DNA from: Limnobaculum xujianqingii
Lineage (GTDB): Bacteria; Pseudomonadota; Gammaproteobacteria; Enterobacterales; Enterobacteriaceae
NCBI RefSeq assembly: GCF_013394855.1
Contig: NZ_JABMLK010000002.1
Span: 1,178,001 to 1,242,000 of the forward strand
Direction of reading: 5' to 3'
Length of the DNA stretch: 64,000 nucleotides
Below the pieces are notes generated by a model. The model did no database searches and was not told the DNA's origin. It saw only the letters and a program-made list of their open reading frames with translations. A program made the position numbers and the translations under genes. Below, piece by piece: positions 57,000 through 64,000 of this stretch. Positions within the stretch are counted from its first letter, which is position 1, and the number at the start of each line of letters is the position of its first letter.

Positions 57000-58700
57000 T
57001 TAATCAGGAATTCCAGACCCTGCCATCAACGCCTCTTCCATCGAGGCATAGAACGCCAGTTTACCGGCAATCGGCTTAATACCTGCCCGCGCCAGTGTCT
57101 TTAATGGTTGATATTGAATATCACAGTTAATCAGTTCGGTACCTTCCGGTAAAACATCGATAAACCGTTGGAATGCACTCAGGCCACCGGCGTCCAGTAC
57201 TGGTACGGCATCCCATTGCAGGATAATCACCCGTTGGTTTTCAATACGCTGTGTTAACTCATTAAAGATTCTTTCTGCTGCGGCAAAGAACAGAGGGCCG
57301 CTAACCCGCATCACCAGCCGATCGGGGGTTGACTCCGAGGTCATTTCCGATAGGCGCGTCATACGCGCAATTCGGCGCATAAATAGTAATGAGGCCAGCA
57401 CAATACCAACAGTGATGGCAATGACCATATCGAATAGCACCGTGAGGCTCATACAAAGAAGCATCACGATAATGTCGTCTTTTGGTGCACGGCGTAAAAT
57501 ATCGATAACTTTATGCGCTTCGCTCATATTCCATGCCACTAATAACAACAGGGATGACATGGCTGCCAGAGGCAAATAGGAAAGTGCAGGCGCTAAAACC
57601 AGTAACGCCATAATCACTAATATTGAGTGGACAATAGCAGAAACAGGGGAACTGGCCCCCGCACGCACGTTAGCGGCGGAGCGGGCAATTGCGGCGGTGG
57701 CAGTTATTCCACCAAAGAATGGCGCCGTCAGATTTCCCAGTCCCTGACCAATCAATTCACCATTAGAATGATGTTTTTTACCGGTCATTCCATCCAATAC
57801 CACGGCACAGAGTAGTGATTCAATCGCTCCTAACATAGCCATTGAAAAAGCTGCAGGTAGTAAAGCAGAAATGGTATCCCAACTGAGCTCAAAGGTTTTA
57901 CCACTGATATCCGGAATATTCCAGGGCAGTACAAACTGAGGAAGAATAGGTGGAATGCCCTGGCCGCTGCTGCCATCAGGCATCAGATAATGAAACTTAG
58001 AGCCTATGGTGGCAACCGAATAACCAAACCAGGACAGCAGGGCCATAACGGCGGTTCCTGCCAGCAACGCAGGTAAGTGACCAGGGATGCGTAATTTTAA
58101 ACGAGGCCATAATATCAGCACGGCTAAGGTTACGCTGGCAATCAAGGTATCCGCCCAACTGATGGTCGGCATAGCAGAAGCCAATGCGACGACTTTATCA
58201 ATGTAGTGTTCCGGTACATCCAGCGTCAGACCAAAGAAATCTTTAATCTGCATGGTAGCAATAGTAATACCGATACCAGAGGTGAAGCCTAAGGTAACTG
58301 AGATCGGAATATATTCAATCAGACGACCAAAACGAGCCAGCCCCATAATTACCAAAAACACTCCGGACATCAGAGTGGCAATTAATAAGCCAGATAGGCC
58401 AAACTGTTGGGATACCGGATAAAGAATCACCACAAAGGCAGCGGTTGGCCCTGAAACGCTGTAGCGCGAGCCTCCGGTAACGGCAATGACTATACCGGCA
58501 ATGGCTGAAGTATACAGGCCATATTGTGGTGGTACTCCACTGGCGATTGCCAATGCCATTGCCAGTGGGATTGCAATAATCCCTACGGTAATACCGGCAA
58601 TAATGTCTTTAAGGAAACGTTGAAGTGTATAGGATTCGCGCCAACAGGCATCAATCAGTGCACTGAACGGTCTGACACCGTTAATTCCATGCGTTTTCAT
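57000..58700 (-). CDS. dauA: SLC26/SulP-family C4-dicarboxylate transporter DauA
   Basis: About 566 residues. The SulP membrane domain ([26 protein letters not shown] in two parts, and [16 protein letters not shown]) and a C-terminal STAS domain ([17 protein letters not shown]) match E. coli DauA/YchM, an aerobic succinate/C4-dicarboxylate carrier at acidic pH. I use the ATG at 58700, giving [20 protein letters not shown], as the E. coli start aligns there; the frame to 58763 extends further. In E. coli dauA lies between ychH and prs; here it has moved to follow kdsA. Confidence 0.95.
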   Translation of the reverse strand: MKTHGINGVRPFSALIDACWRESYTLQRFLKDIIAGITVGIIAIPLAMALAIASGVPPQYGLYTSAIAGIVIAVTGGSRYSVSGPTAAFVVILYPVSQQFGLSGLLIATLMSGVFLVIMGLARFGRLIEYIPISVTLGFTSGIGITIATMQIKDFFGLTLDVPEHYIDKVVALASAMPTISWADTLIASVTLAVLILWPRLKLRIPGHLPALLAGTAVMALLSWFGYSVATIGSKFHYLMPDGSSGQGIPPILPQFVLPWNIPDISGKTFELSWDTISALLPAAFSMAMLGAIESLLCAVVLDGMTGKKHHSNGELIGQGLGNLTAPFFGGITATAAIARSAANVRAGASSPVSAIVHSILVIMALLVLAPALSYLPLAAMSSLLLLVAWNMSEAHKVIDILRRAPKDDIIVMLLCMSLTVLFDMVIAITVGIVLASLLFMRRIARMTRLSEMTSESTPDRLVMRVSGPLFFAAAERIFNELTQRIENQRVIILQWDAVPVLDAGGLSAFQRFIDVLPEGTELINCDIQYQPLKTLARAGIKPIAGKLAFYASMEEALMAGSGIPD

Positions 58701-59216
58701 CGTGGGATAACCTGACCCTAAAATAGAGCTAAAAAAATGGCGGGCTGTAGTAACCCGTCGCAAATTTATCTGATAACCATACTCCCTTTGTAAAATTATT
58801 GCATGGGGTATATCAATGAATCTGACTATTTCATTGTGAAGTAAAAATAATCGGTGTATTAACCGGTAAAAGATAATTAATGCTTTGTTTGCTAAGGGTA
58901 AATCAGCTGTTAAAAATCAAGATTAAATCAATCTGTGCGTTTAACCTGAAACGATCGTTATCAAACCGGGCTAACTATTTAATTAATTTAAATAAATATG
59001 AAAAATGCATACGAAAAAAGGGAGGGTGAAACGGGGAGTGCTTAAGACCTGCTTTATCTGGTTATAGCTATTAGCTCGCTATTATCCATCAGACCGGTTA
59101 AAAAACATATTGTGATATCAATAGGTTTAAACAGGAGAGAGTAAGGAGGGGAATAACGTGCAAACAGAGCTTCTGAATTCAGAAAGTATCTGAAAGCACG
59201 TTAACAATAGCAGAAC
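58701..59216. other. Intergenic region between dauA and ecotin genes
   Basis: About 500 AT-rich bases containing the dauA promoter and the 3' end of the ecotin unit. No gene or RNA is recognised. Confidence 0.45.
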
Positions 59217-59774
59217 TTATTTAATCTCTGCCGCAGTAGTCTCATCAGTGGTTGACCAAATGCGGTAACGAACCTGAATATCCTGTGGCGCATAAATCAC
59301 AATAGGCAGTTTACTGTTATAGCGTTGCAGGAAGTCGCCGTGGGGAATCGTTACCAGCGCTTTGTGTTTCTTACCATCCGGACAAGCCATCATGGTTGAA
59401 ACCGGGCCGCTTACATCACTTAAAACGAAATAGTTATATCCCCATCCTTCAAGAGTTTTGTTTTCTAACTTGCCACCGAGCATTTGACGGTTACAGTCGA
59501 CTTCCATCTCTTTTCCCATCACCAGTTCAACTTTCAGGTTATTTTCATTCTCTACTGCAGGTAGAAAAATGGCGTGGCGAACCTGACCTTTTTGTGCTTC
59601 AGGATAAGGGGCGATCTCTTTTAGTTCCGGAGATTTAGAGGCTGGAGCAATCTCTTTTGACACAGATGTTTCTTCTTTAGGTGCTGAACCAATACGGTTT
59701 TGGCTTGGTGTTTCAGCTAATACATGAGTAGAGATACCAATTAAAGCGGCCATCAGAGTGAGCTTAATCTTCAT
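59217..59774 (-). CDS. eco: Ecotin, periplasmic serine protease inhibitor
   Basis: The 185-residue protein has a signal peptide (cut near residue 20, ...HVLA) and the ecotin body: [46 protein letters not shown], and the reactive loop [12 protein letters not shown] with its Met P1 residue and disulfide cysteines. It inhibits pancreatic-type and neutrophil serine proteases as a dimer. Compared with E. coli ecotin (162 residues) it carries about 20 extra residues just after the signal peptide ([20 protein letters not shown]), containing a duplicated EIAP motif. A ribosome site AAGGA precedes the start. Confidence 0.95.
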   Translation of the reverse strand: MKIKLTLMAALIGISTHVLAETPSQNRIGSAPKEETSVSKEIAPASKSPELKEIAPYPEAQKGQVRHAIFLPAVENENNLKVELVMGKEMEVDCNRQMLGGKLENKTLEGWGYNYFVLSDVSGPVSTMMACPDGKKHKALVTIPHGDFLQRYNSKLPIVIYAPQDIQVRYRIWSTTDETTAAEIK

Positions 59775-60120
59775 TCGCTATTTTCCTTCTTTAAATAAAC
59801 TAATTATAAGCATTATATGCTGATAGTGTTAATGCTTCTACTACAATCGTCGAATTCATACTTCAGCTTATTATCCATGCCATAAACCCCATAGCTAAAT
59901 GGAAAGCAATCAAAGCCAGTGAGTGAATAATGCTAACAATCACTTTAATTGATTATTTTATTTTGAAATCAATCACAGAACTCACTATTGGTAAGGGTTT
60001 GACCAATCAGTAGTGATATTTGTCACAATTTTAACGCCATTGGAAGCATATAAACGTTCAGTAGTTGATTGAATGGAGGTGGTATTGAGCGCCTCCCAAA
60101 TAGCGAAACGGGGCGTATAT
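59775..60120. other. Promoter region of the sgc operon
   Basis: About 345 bases between divergent ecotin and sgcX. It holds the predicted CRP-dependent sgc promoter (60012-60054). No other gene is seen. Confidence 0.55.
60012..60054 (+). promoter_or_regulatory. Class II CRP-dependent promoter of the sgc operon (predicted)
   Basis: AGTGA-TATTTG-TCACA at 60012-60027 matches 9 of 10 consensus CRP half-site bases. TATAAA at 60049-60054 could be the -10 box; the resulting start near 60061 puts the CRP centre at about -41.5. This fits catabolite control of a sugar phosphotransferase operon. Confidence 0.65.
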
Positions 60121-61212
60121 ATGACTTTTGATGTGCAAAAAAATTTACTCAATTTATTGGCGCTGGATGGGATATCTGGCCACGAGCATAAAATAGCGGC
60201 TGTTATGCAGCAGCAGTTTAGTCAGAGCGCTCATCAGGTATGGCAGGATCGACTGGGTAACATCGTTGCTCAATACGGTAGTCGATCGCCTGATGCTTTT
60301 CGGCTGATGATTTTCGCCCATATGGATGAAGTGGGCTTCATGGTGCGCAAAATTGAAGAGAATGGTTTTTTGCGTTTTGAGCGAGTAGGTGGCCCAGCGC
60401 AGATTACCATGTCAGGATCCACTGTCAGACTGGATGGTGAACACGGCCCGGTGCACGGTTGTATTGGCATTAAATCTTATCATTTCAGTAAAGGCGATGA
60501 ACGTACTCAACCTCCGGGGATTGAACATCTGTGGATTGATATAGGTGCAGCAGATAAGCAGGATGCTGCCCGGATGGGAATCAAAGTAGGAACGCCGGTA
60601 TGTTTATATAACCCACCGCAACTTTTAGCCAATGATCTGGTTTGCAGTAAAGCGCTGGACGACCGGCTGGGATGTACCGCATTGCTGGGCGTTGCCGCAG
60701 CAGTAGAACAGCTGGAGCTGGATATTGCGCTTTATCTGGTGGCTTCGGTACAAGAGGAATTCAATATTCGGGGGATTTTGCCGGTATTACGTCGGGTTAA
60801 TCCGGATATGGCAATAGGTATTGATATTACCCCATCTTGCGATACCCCCGATTTATCAGATTATTCCGATGTGGTTATCAATAAAGGCCCGGGTATTACC
60901 TGTCTGAATTATCACGGACGGGGAACGCTGGCCGGTCTTATTACGCCACCTAAACTGATTGCTTTTCTGGAAAAAGCGGCGGCCGAACATCAGATTCCGG
61001 TACAAAGAGAAGTGGCTCCGGGCGTGATTACTGAAACTGGTTATATCCAAATGGAGCAAGACGGTATTCCTTACGCAAGCCTGTCTATTCCTTGTCGCTA
61101 TACCCATTCCCCCAGCGAAGTGGCCAGCATCCGCGATCTGAGTGATTGCATTCGATTATTAACCGCCATAGCCCAAATTGAGGGGCAACAGTTCCCTGTT
61201 GCTGCCAGATAA
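60121..61212 (+). CDS. sgcX: M42-family metallopeptidase SgcX
   Basis: About 363 residues of a dinuclear-zinc M42 aminopeptidase-like protein. The ligand motifs are present: AHMDEVGFMV, KALDDRLGC, VQEEFNIRG (catalytic Glu), GIDITPSCDTP and a final CRYTHSP. In E. coli sgcX opens the sgc phosphotransferase operon; the role of a peptidase there is unknown. The start is uncertain: the ATG at 60121 is used, but a TTG at 60085 has a better ribosome site (GGAGG at 60075-60079) and would add 12 residues. sgcB follows after about 40 bases. Confidence 0.88.
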   Translation: MTFDVQKNLLNLLALDGISGHEHKIAAVMQQQFSQSAHQVWQDRLGNIVAQYGSRSPDAFRLMIFAHMDEVGFMVRKIEENGFLRFERVGGPAQITMSGSTVRLDGEHGPVHGCIGIKSYHFSKGDERTQPPGIEHLWIDIGAADKQDAARMGIKVGTPVCLYNPPQLLANDLVCSKALDDRLGCTALLGVAAAVEQLELDIALYLVASVQEEFNIRGILPVLRRVNPDMAIGIDITPSCDTPDLSDYSDVVINKGPGITCLNYHGRGTLAGLITPPKLIAFLEKAAAEHQIPVQREVAPGVITETGYIQMEQDGIPYASLSIPCRYTHSPSEVASIRDLSDCIRLLTAIAQIEGQQFPVAAR

Positions 61213-61254
61213 GCGTTGGCACATAACAACTCTCTTATGATGAGGTACAACAAG

Positions 61255-61533
61255 ATGAAGAAGATATTGGTAGCCTGTGGAACAGGCATGTCCACCTCAA
61301 CCATGATTGCGCAGCGATTGCAGGAATATTTAACTGCGCAAGGGATCCCGGTGAGCACATCTCAATGTTGTCTGAATGAGATCCCTTATAACTGCAGTGG
61401 AATGGATTTGATCGTGACGTCCATGAAAGTGGATAAGGATTACGGCATTCCCACGCTGAACGGTGCACCGTTATTAATCGGCATTAATGATGATGTGCTT
61501 AAAGAAAAAATCAAAGCACTGCTAAGCCAATAG
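61255..61533 (+). CDS. sgcB: PTS EIIB component SgcB (galactitol-type)
   Basis: The 92-residue protein starts MKKILVACGTGMSTSTM, with the phosphorylatable cysteine in ACGTG. It is nearly identical in layout to E. coli SgcB. It carries phosphate from EIIA to the sugar at EIIC. The start at 61255 has a GAGG site upstream. sgcC begins 13 bases later. Confidence 0.95.
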   Translation: MKKILVACGTGMSTSTMIAQRLQEYLTAQGIPVSTSQCCLNEIPYNCSGMDLIVTSMKVDKDYGIPTLNGAPLLIGINDDVLKEKIKALLSQ

Positions 61534-61546
61534 GGCGGGAGGCGTT

Positions 61547-62861
61547 ATGTTTGATTACATTTTGTCTCTTGGAGGAACCGTTTTTGTACCCATGGTGATG
61601 ATTCTGATTGGTTTGATTTTCAGAATTCCAGTTCTGCAAGCGGTAAAAGCGGGGGGTAACGGTAGGTATTGGTTTCGTTGGTATGGGGTTAGTCATTGTT
61701 ATGGCAATAGATAGCCTCAGCCCACCGATAAAAATCATGATTGAACGCTTTGGTCTGAACCTGCATATATTGGATGTTGGTGCAGGGCCAGCCTCCGGCG
61801 TTGGTTATGCCACCGCCATTGGCGCCATTATTATTCCGGTGATTTTCTTACTCAATATCGGCATGTTGGTGACCCGGTTAACTAAAACCATGAACGTCGA
61901 TATTTATAACTACTGGCACTATGCTATTACCGGTTCGGTTGTTCAACTGATGACGGGAAATATGATTTATGGTGTGCTGGCTGCGATATGCCATGCGGCA
62001 CTTTCCCTGAAAATTGCCGATCTGACGGCGAAACGAGTACAAAGCATTGTTGGGCTGGAAGGGATTTCTATTCCACAAGGGTATGGTTCCAGTTCAGTGC
62101 CGTTATTTATCCTGTTAGATAAACTTTATAGCTATGTTCCGTTCCTTAAGGGACGAAATATTGATGCGACCGAAATTCAGAAACGCTTCGGCATGGTTGG
62201 CGATCCGGTGATTATCGGTGTAGTGCTGGGGCTGATTTTTGGTTTATCCGCAGGAGAAAACTTTAAAGGCACCATGACACTGATGATCACTGTCGCGGCA
62301 ATTATGGTGCTATTTCCTCGAATGATCCGCCTGATTGTGGAAGGTTTAATGCCTATTTCAGACGGTGCGCGTAAATTCTTCCAAAAATATCTTCACGGTC
62401 GGGAAGTTTATATTGGCCTGGACACCGCAGTGACGCTGGGGCATCCAACCACCATTGCTGTCGGACTGTTGCTGATTCCGATTATGTTATTAATTGCCAG
62501 CGTATTACCCGGTAATCAGGTATTACCGCTGGCGGATCTTCCCGTCGCACCATTTTTCATTTGTATGGCAACAGTGATTCATCGTGGTGACCTGATTCGC
62601 ACCTTAATTAGCGGTGTGATTGTCATGATGACCGTATTACTTATTGCCACTCAGTTCGCCCCTTATTTTACCGAAATGGCCCGCAATGGTGGATTTAGCT
62701 TTGCTGCCGACGGTGCGCAAATCAGTGCGTTATCCGTAGGGAATATGTTTGGCTGGTCGATTGTTGAGTTAATGGCAATGGGCATTATTGGTGTGGTGAT
62801 TGCAGTGGGTTCGGTATGTGCAATTGTGCTGTGGTTACGCACCAAAGAGCTATCGGCATAA
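61547..62861 (+). pseudogene. sgcC: PTS EIIC component SgcC, frameshifted
   Basis: This galactitol-family EIIC permease (E. coli 437 residues) should begin at ATG 61547 (MFDYILSLGGTVFVPMVM), after a GGGAGG ribosome site. In the given sequence that frame terminates about 56 codons in. The rest of the protein (GMGLVIVMAIDSLSPP... to the end at 62861) is intact in another frame, resuming around 61657. The frames meet at a run of six G (61651-61656); removing one G gives the family sequence KAGVTVGIGFVGMGL. So there is a one-base insertion in the homopolymer: either a real inactivation, or a sequencing error. Neighbouring sgcB, sgcQ and sgcA are intact, which favours error or a very recent mutation. 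Confidence 0.9.
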
Positions 62862-62911
62862 AAGATTATTAACCATTTTTATAATGTCTAAATTGAACAG
62901 GAGTAACAGAA

Positions 62912-63718
62912 ATGAGTTGGCTTAAGTCAGTTATTGGCACAGAAAAAGCGGTGATAGCCATGTGTCATTTTCGAGCATTGCCGGGAGATCCTGGTTTTGA
63001 TAACAGCAAAGGGATGAGCTGGGTGATTGATCGGGCATATGATGATTTGACCGCTTTACAAAACGGCGGAGTGGATGCAGTGATGTTTTCCAATGAGTTT
63101 AGTATGCCTTACTTAACCAAAGTGAAACCAGAAACCTCAGCGGCAATGGCTCGCATTATTGGTCAACTGATGGCAGAAATTCGGGTTCCATATGGGGTAA
63201 ACGTACTCTGGGATCCGGTGGCCTCTTTTGATTTGGCGATGGCGGTAGACGCACAGTTTATTCGGGAAATTTTTACCGGTGCTTATGCCAGTGATTTTGG
63301 TGTCTGGAATACTAATGTTGGAGAAACTATCCGGCACCAGCAACGAATTGGCGCAGGAAAAGTGAAGACCTTGTTTAATATTGTGCCGGAAGCCGCAGTC
63401 TATTTAGGCAATCGGGATATTCAGTCTATTGCTAAATCAACGGTATTTAACAATCGTCCGGATGCACTCTGTGTTTCAGGTTTGACCGCCGGAAGTAAAA
63501 CTGACTCAGCCACGCTGAAGTTAGTTAAAGATACTGTACCTGGCACGGTGGTGTTGGCAAATACTGGGGTTTGTCTGGAAAACGTGGAAGAACAGTTATC
63601 CATTGCTGATGGTTGCGTCACTGCCACACACTTCAAGAAAGACGGCATCTTTGAAAACTTTGTCGATGGGGATCGTGTAGCGCGATTTATGGATAAGGTT
63701 CGTAGTATTCGCCAATAA
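62912..63718 (+). CDS. sgcQ: BtpA-family protein SgcQ
   Basis: The 268-residue TIM-barrel-like protein matches E. coli SgcQ: MCHFRALPGDPGFDNSKGM, GVDAVMFSNEFSMPYL and the strand VLANTGVCLENVEEQL. BtpA-family proteins are related to a photosystem I biogenesis factor of cyanobacteria; in sgc operons the activity is unknown. It has a CAGGAG ribosome site and follows sgcC after 50 bases. The stem-loop at 63768-63809 lies after it. Confidence 0.93.
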   Translation: MSWLKSVIGTEKAVIAMCHFRALPGDPGFDNSKGMSWVIDRAYDDLTALQNGGVDAVMFSNEFSMPYLTKVKPETSAAMARIIGQLMAEIRVPYGVNVLWDPVASFDLAMAVDAQFIREIFTGAYASDFGVWNTNVGETIRHQQRIGAGKVKTLFNIVPEAAVYLGNRDIQSIAKSTVFNNRPDALCVSGLTAGSKTDSATLKLVKDTVPGTVVLANTGVCLENVEEQLSIADGCVTATHFKKDGIFENFVDGDRVARFMDKVRSIRQ

Positions 63719-63767
63719 AAAGGGATAAGCAAAGTGCTTACCCCCGGAAGTTAGCCATTGAACAGGC

Positions 63768-63809
63768 TATTCCCCCGAAGTCTTCGCCAAAAGTACCTTC
63801 GGGGGAATA
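63768..63809 (+). other. Intra-operon stem-loop between sgcQ and sgcA
   Basis: A 13-base perfect stem TATTCCCCCGAAG / CTTCGGGGGAATA with a 16-base loop. No T run follows, so it is more likely an mRNA stabiliser or processing site than a terminator. A second smaller hairpin (TAAGC...GCTTA) lies at about 63725-63740. Confidence 0.75.
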
Positions 63810-63841
63810 TTACAATAACCTAATGGTTAAAGGAGTCAACG

Positions 63842-64000
63842 ATGTTGATTGAGGATTGTAAAGCCGCGCAGGCTTTACGCCATGCTGAATCATGGGCTGA
63901 AGCCGTGGCGCTGGCAGCCAACCCTTTGATTGAGCTTGGCTATGCAAAAACAGAGTATATACAGGGCATTATTGATAATACGCGGGAGTATGGACCCTAC
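63842..64000 (+). CDS. sgcA: PTS EIIA component SgcA, 3' end outside window
   Basis: The first 53 codons of an EIIA of the galactitol/fructose-type: MLIEDCKAAQAL...IELGYAKTEYIQGIIDNTREYGPY, similar in spacing to E. coli SgcA (GIIDN, GPYY). The phosphorylated histidine should lie just beyond the window end. A ribosome site AAAGGAG lies at about 63828-63834. The gene order sgcX-B-C-Q-A follows E. coli. Confidence 0.88.
   Translation, partial: MLIEDCKAAQALRHAESWAEAVALAANPLIELGYAKTEYIQGIIDNTREYGPY

Noticed and set aside
61651..61656. Phase-variable homopolymer controlling sgcC
   Set aside because: Six G is short for slipped-strand phase variation, and PTS permeases are not typical phase-variable genes. 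A simple mutation or sequencing error is likelier.

Overview
The window reads as chromosomal DNA of a member of the Enterobacterales. Many proteins are close to full-length matches of Escherichia coli K-12 products as I remember them (YchF, TorZ, TorY, GhrA, YcdX, YcdY, RlmG, MdtH, RimJ, YceH, MurJ, ArgS, Pth, Prs, IspE, LolB, HemA, PrfA, PrmC, SirB1/B2, KdsA, DauA, SgcB/C/Q). The base composition is AT-richer than E. coli and the gene order is shuffled, which suggests an early-branching family such as Budviciaceae (Budvicia, Pragia, Limnobaculum). That placement is inference; no rRNA gene is present.

Region by region. (1) 1-7.1 kb, accessory: the 3' end of a chaperone-usher fimbrial operon (usher with a frameshift, chaperone, tip adhesin), followed by two short zinc-ribbon proteins resembling the InsA protein of IS1, small membrane and secreted proteins, and a flavin-type oxidoreductase. 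(2) 7.2-10.8 kb: a large autotransporter and an AT-rich promoter region. (3) 10.8-14.8 kb: ychF, a membrane-anchored coiled-coil protein, an entericidin-like lipoprotein, a third InsA-like protein that keeps a helix-turn-helix, and a tandem pair of small genes with double-glycine-type leaders that look like a class II microcin or two-peptide bacteriocin. (4) 14.8-27.6 kb: torYZ (TMAO/S- or N-oxide respiration), an AT-rich stretch with an orphan family-90 glycosyltransferase, an AIDA-type autotransporter, and an aspartase/C4-dicarboxylate transporter pair with a divergent LysR regulator. (5) 27.7-36.9 kb: two DUF4139 (MuiA-like) secreted proteins around tRNA-Ser(GGA), ghrA, ycdX, ycdY and rlmG. 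(6) 36.9-43.8 kb: yceB, mdtH, rimJ, yceH, murJ, argS. (7) 44-46.7 kb: poorly characterised small genes and a GlsB-type stress membrane protein. (8) 46.7-58.7 kb: pth, ychH, prs, ispE, lolB, hemA, prfA, prmC, sirB2, sirB1, kdsA, a YqjC-like protein and dauA. (9) 59.2-64 kb: ecotin and an sgcX-B-C-Q-A phosphotransferase operon running off the end, with a frameshift in sgcC.

How the genes fit together. One functional theme is anaerobic respiration: TorY/TorZ reduce an organic oxide at the outer face of the inner membrane, aspartase makes fumarate from aspartate, Dcu exchanges C4-dicarboxylates, and DauA is also a C4-dicarboxylate carrier. A second theme is the cell surface: fimbriae, two autotransporters, a core-type glycosyltransferase, LolB and lipoproteins. 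Two good CRP-type sites, upstream of ychH and of the sgc operon, sit at the class II distance from plausible -10 boxes.

The least explained material is the 13.5-14.7 kb cassette (InsA-like HTH protein plus two double-glycine-leader peptides, with no exporter or immunity gene recognised), the three-member InsA-like family itself, and the placement of a MuiA-like gene between ycdX and its chaperone gene ycdY.
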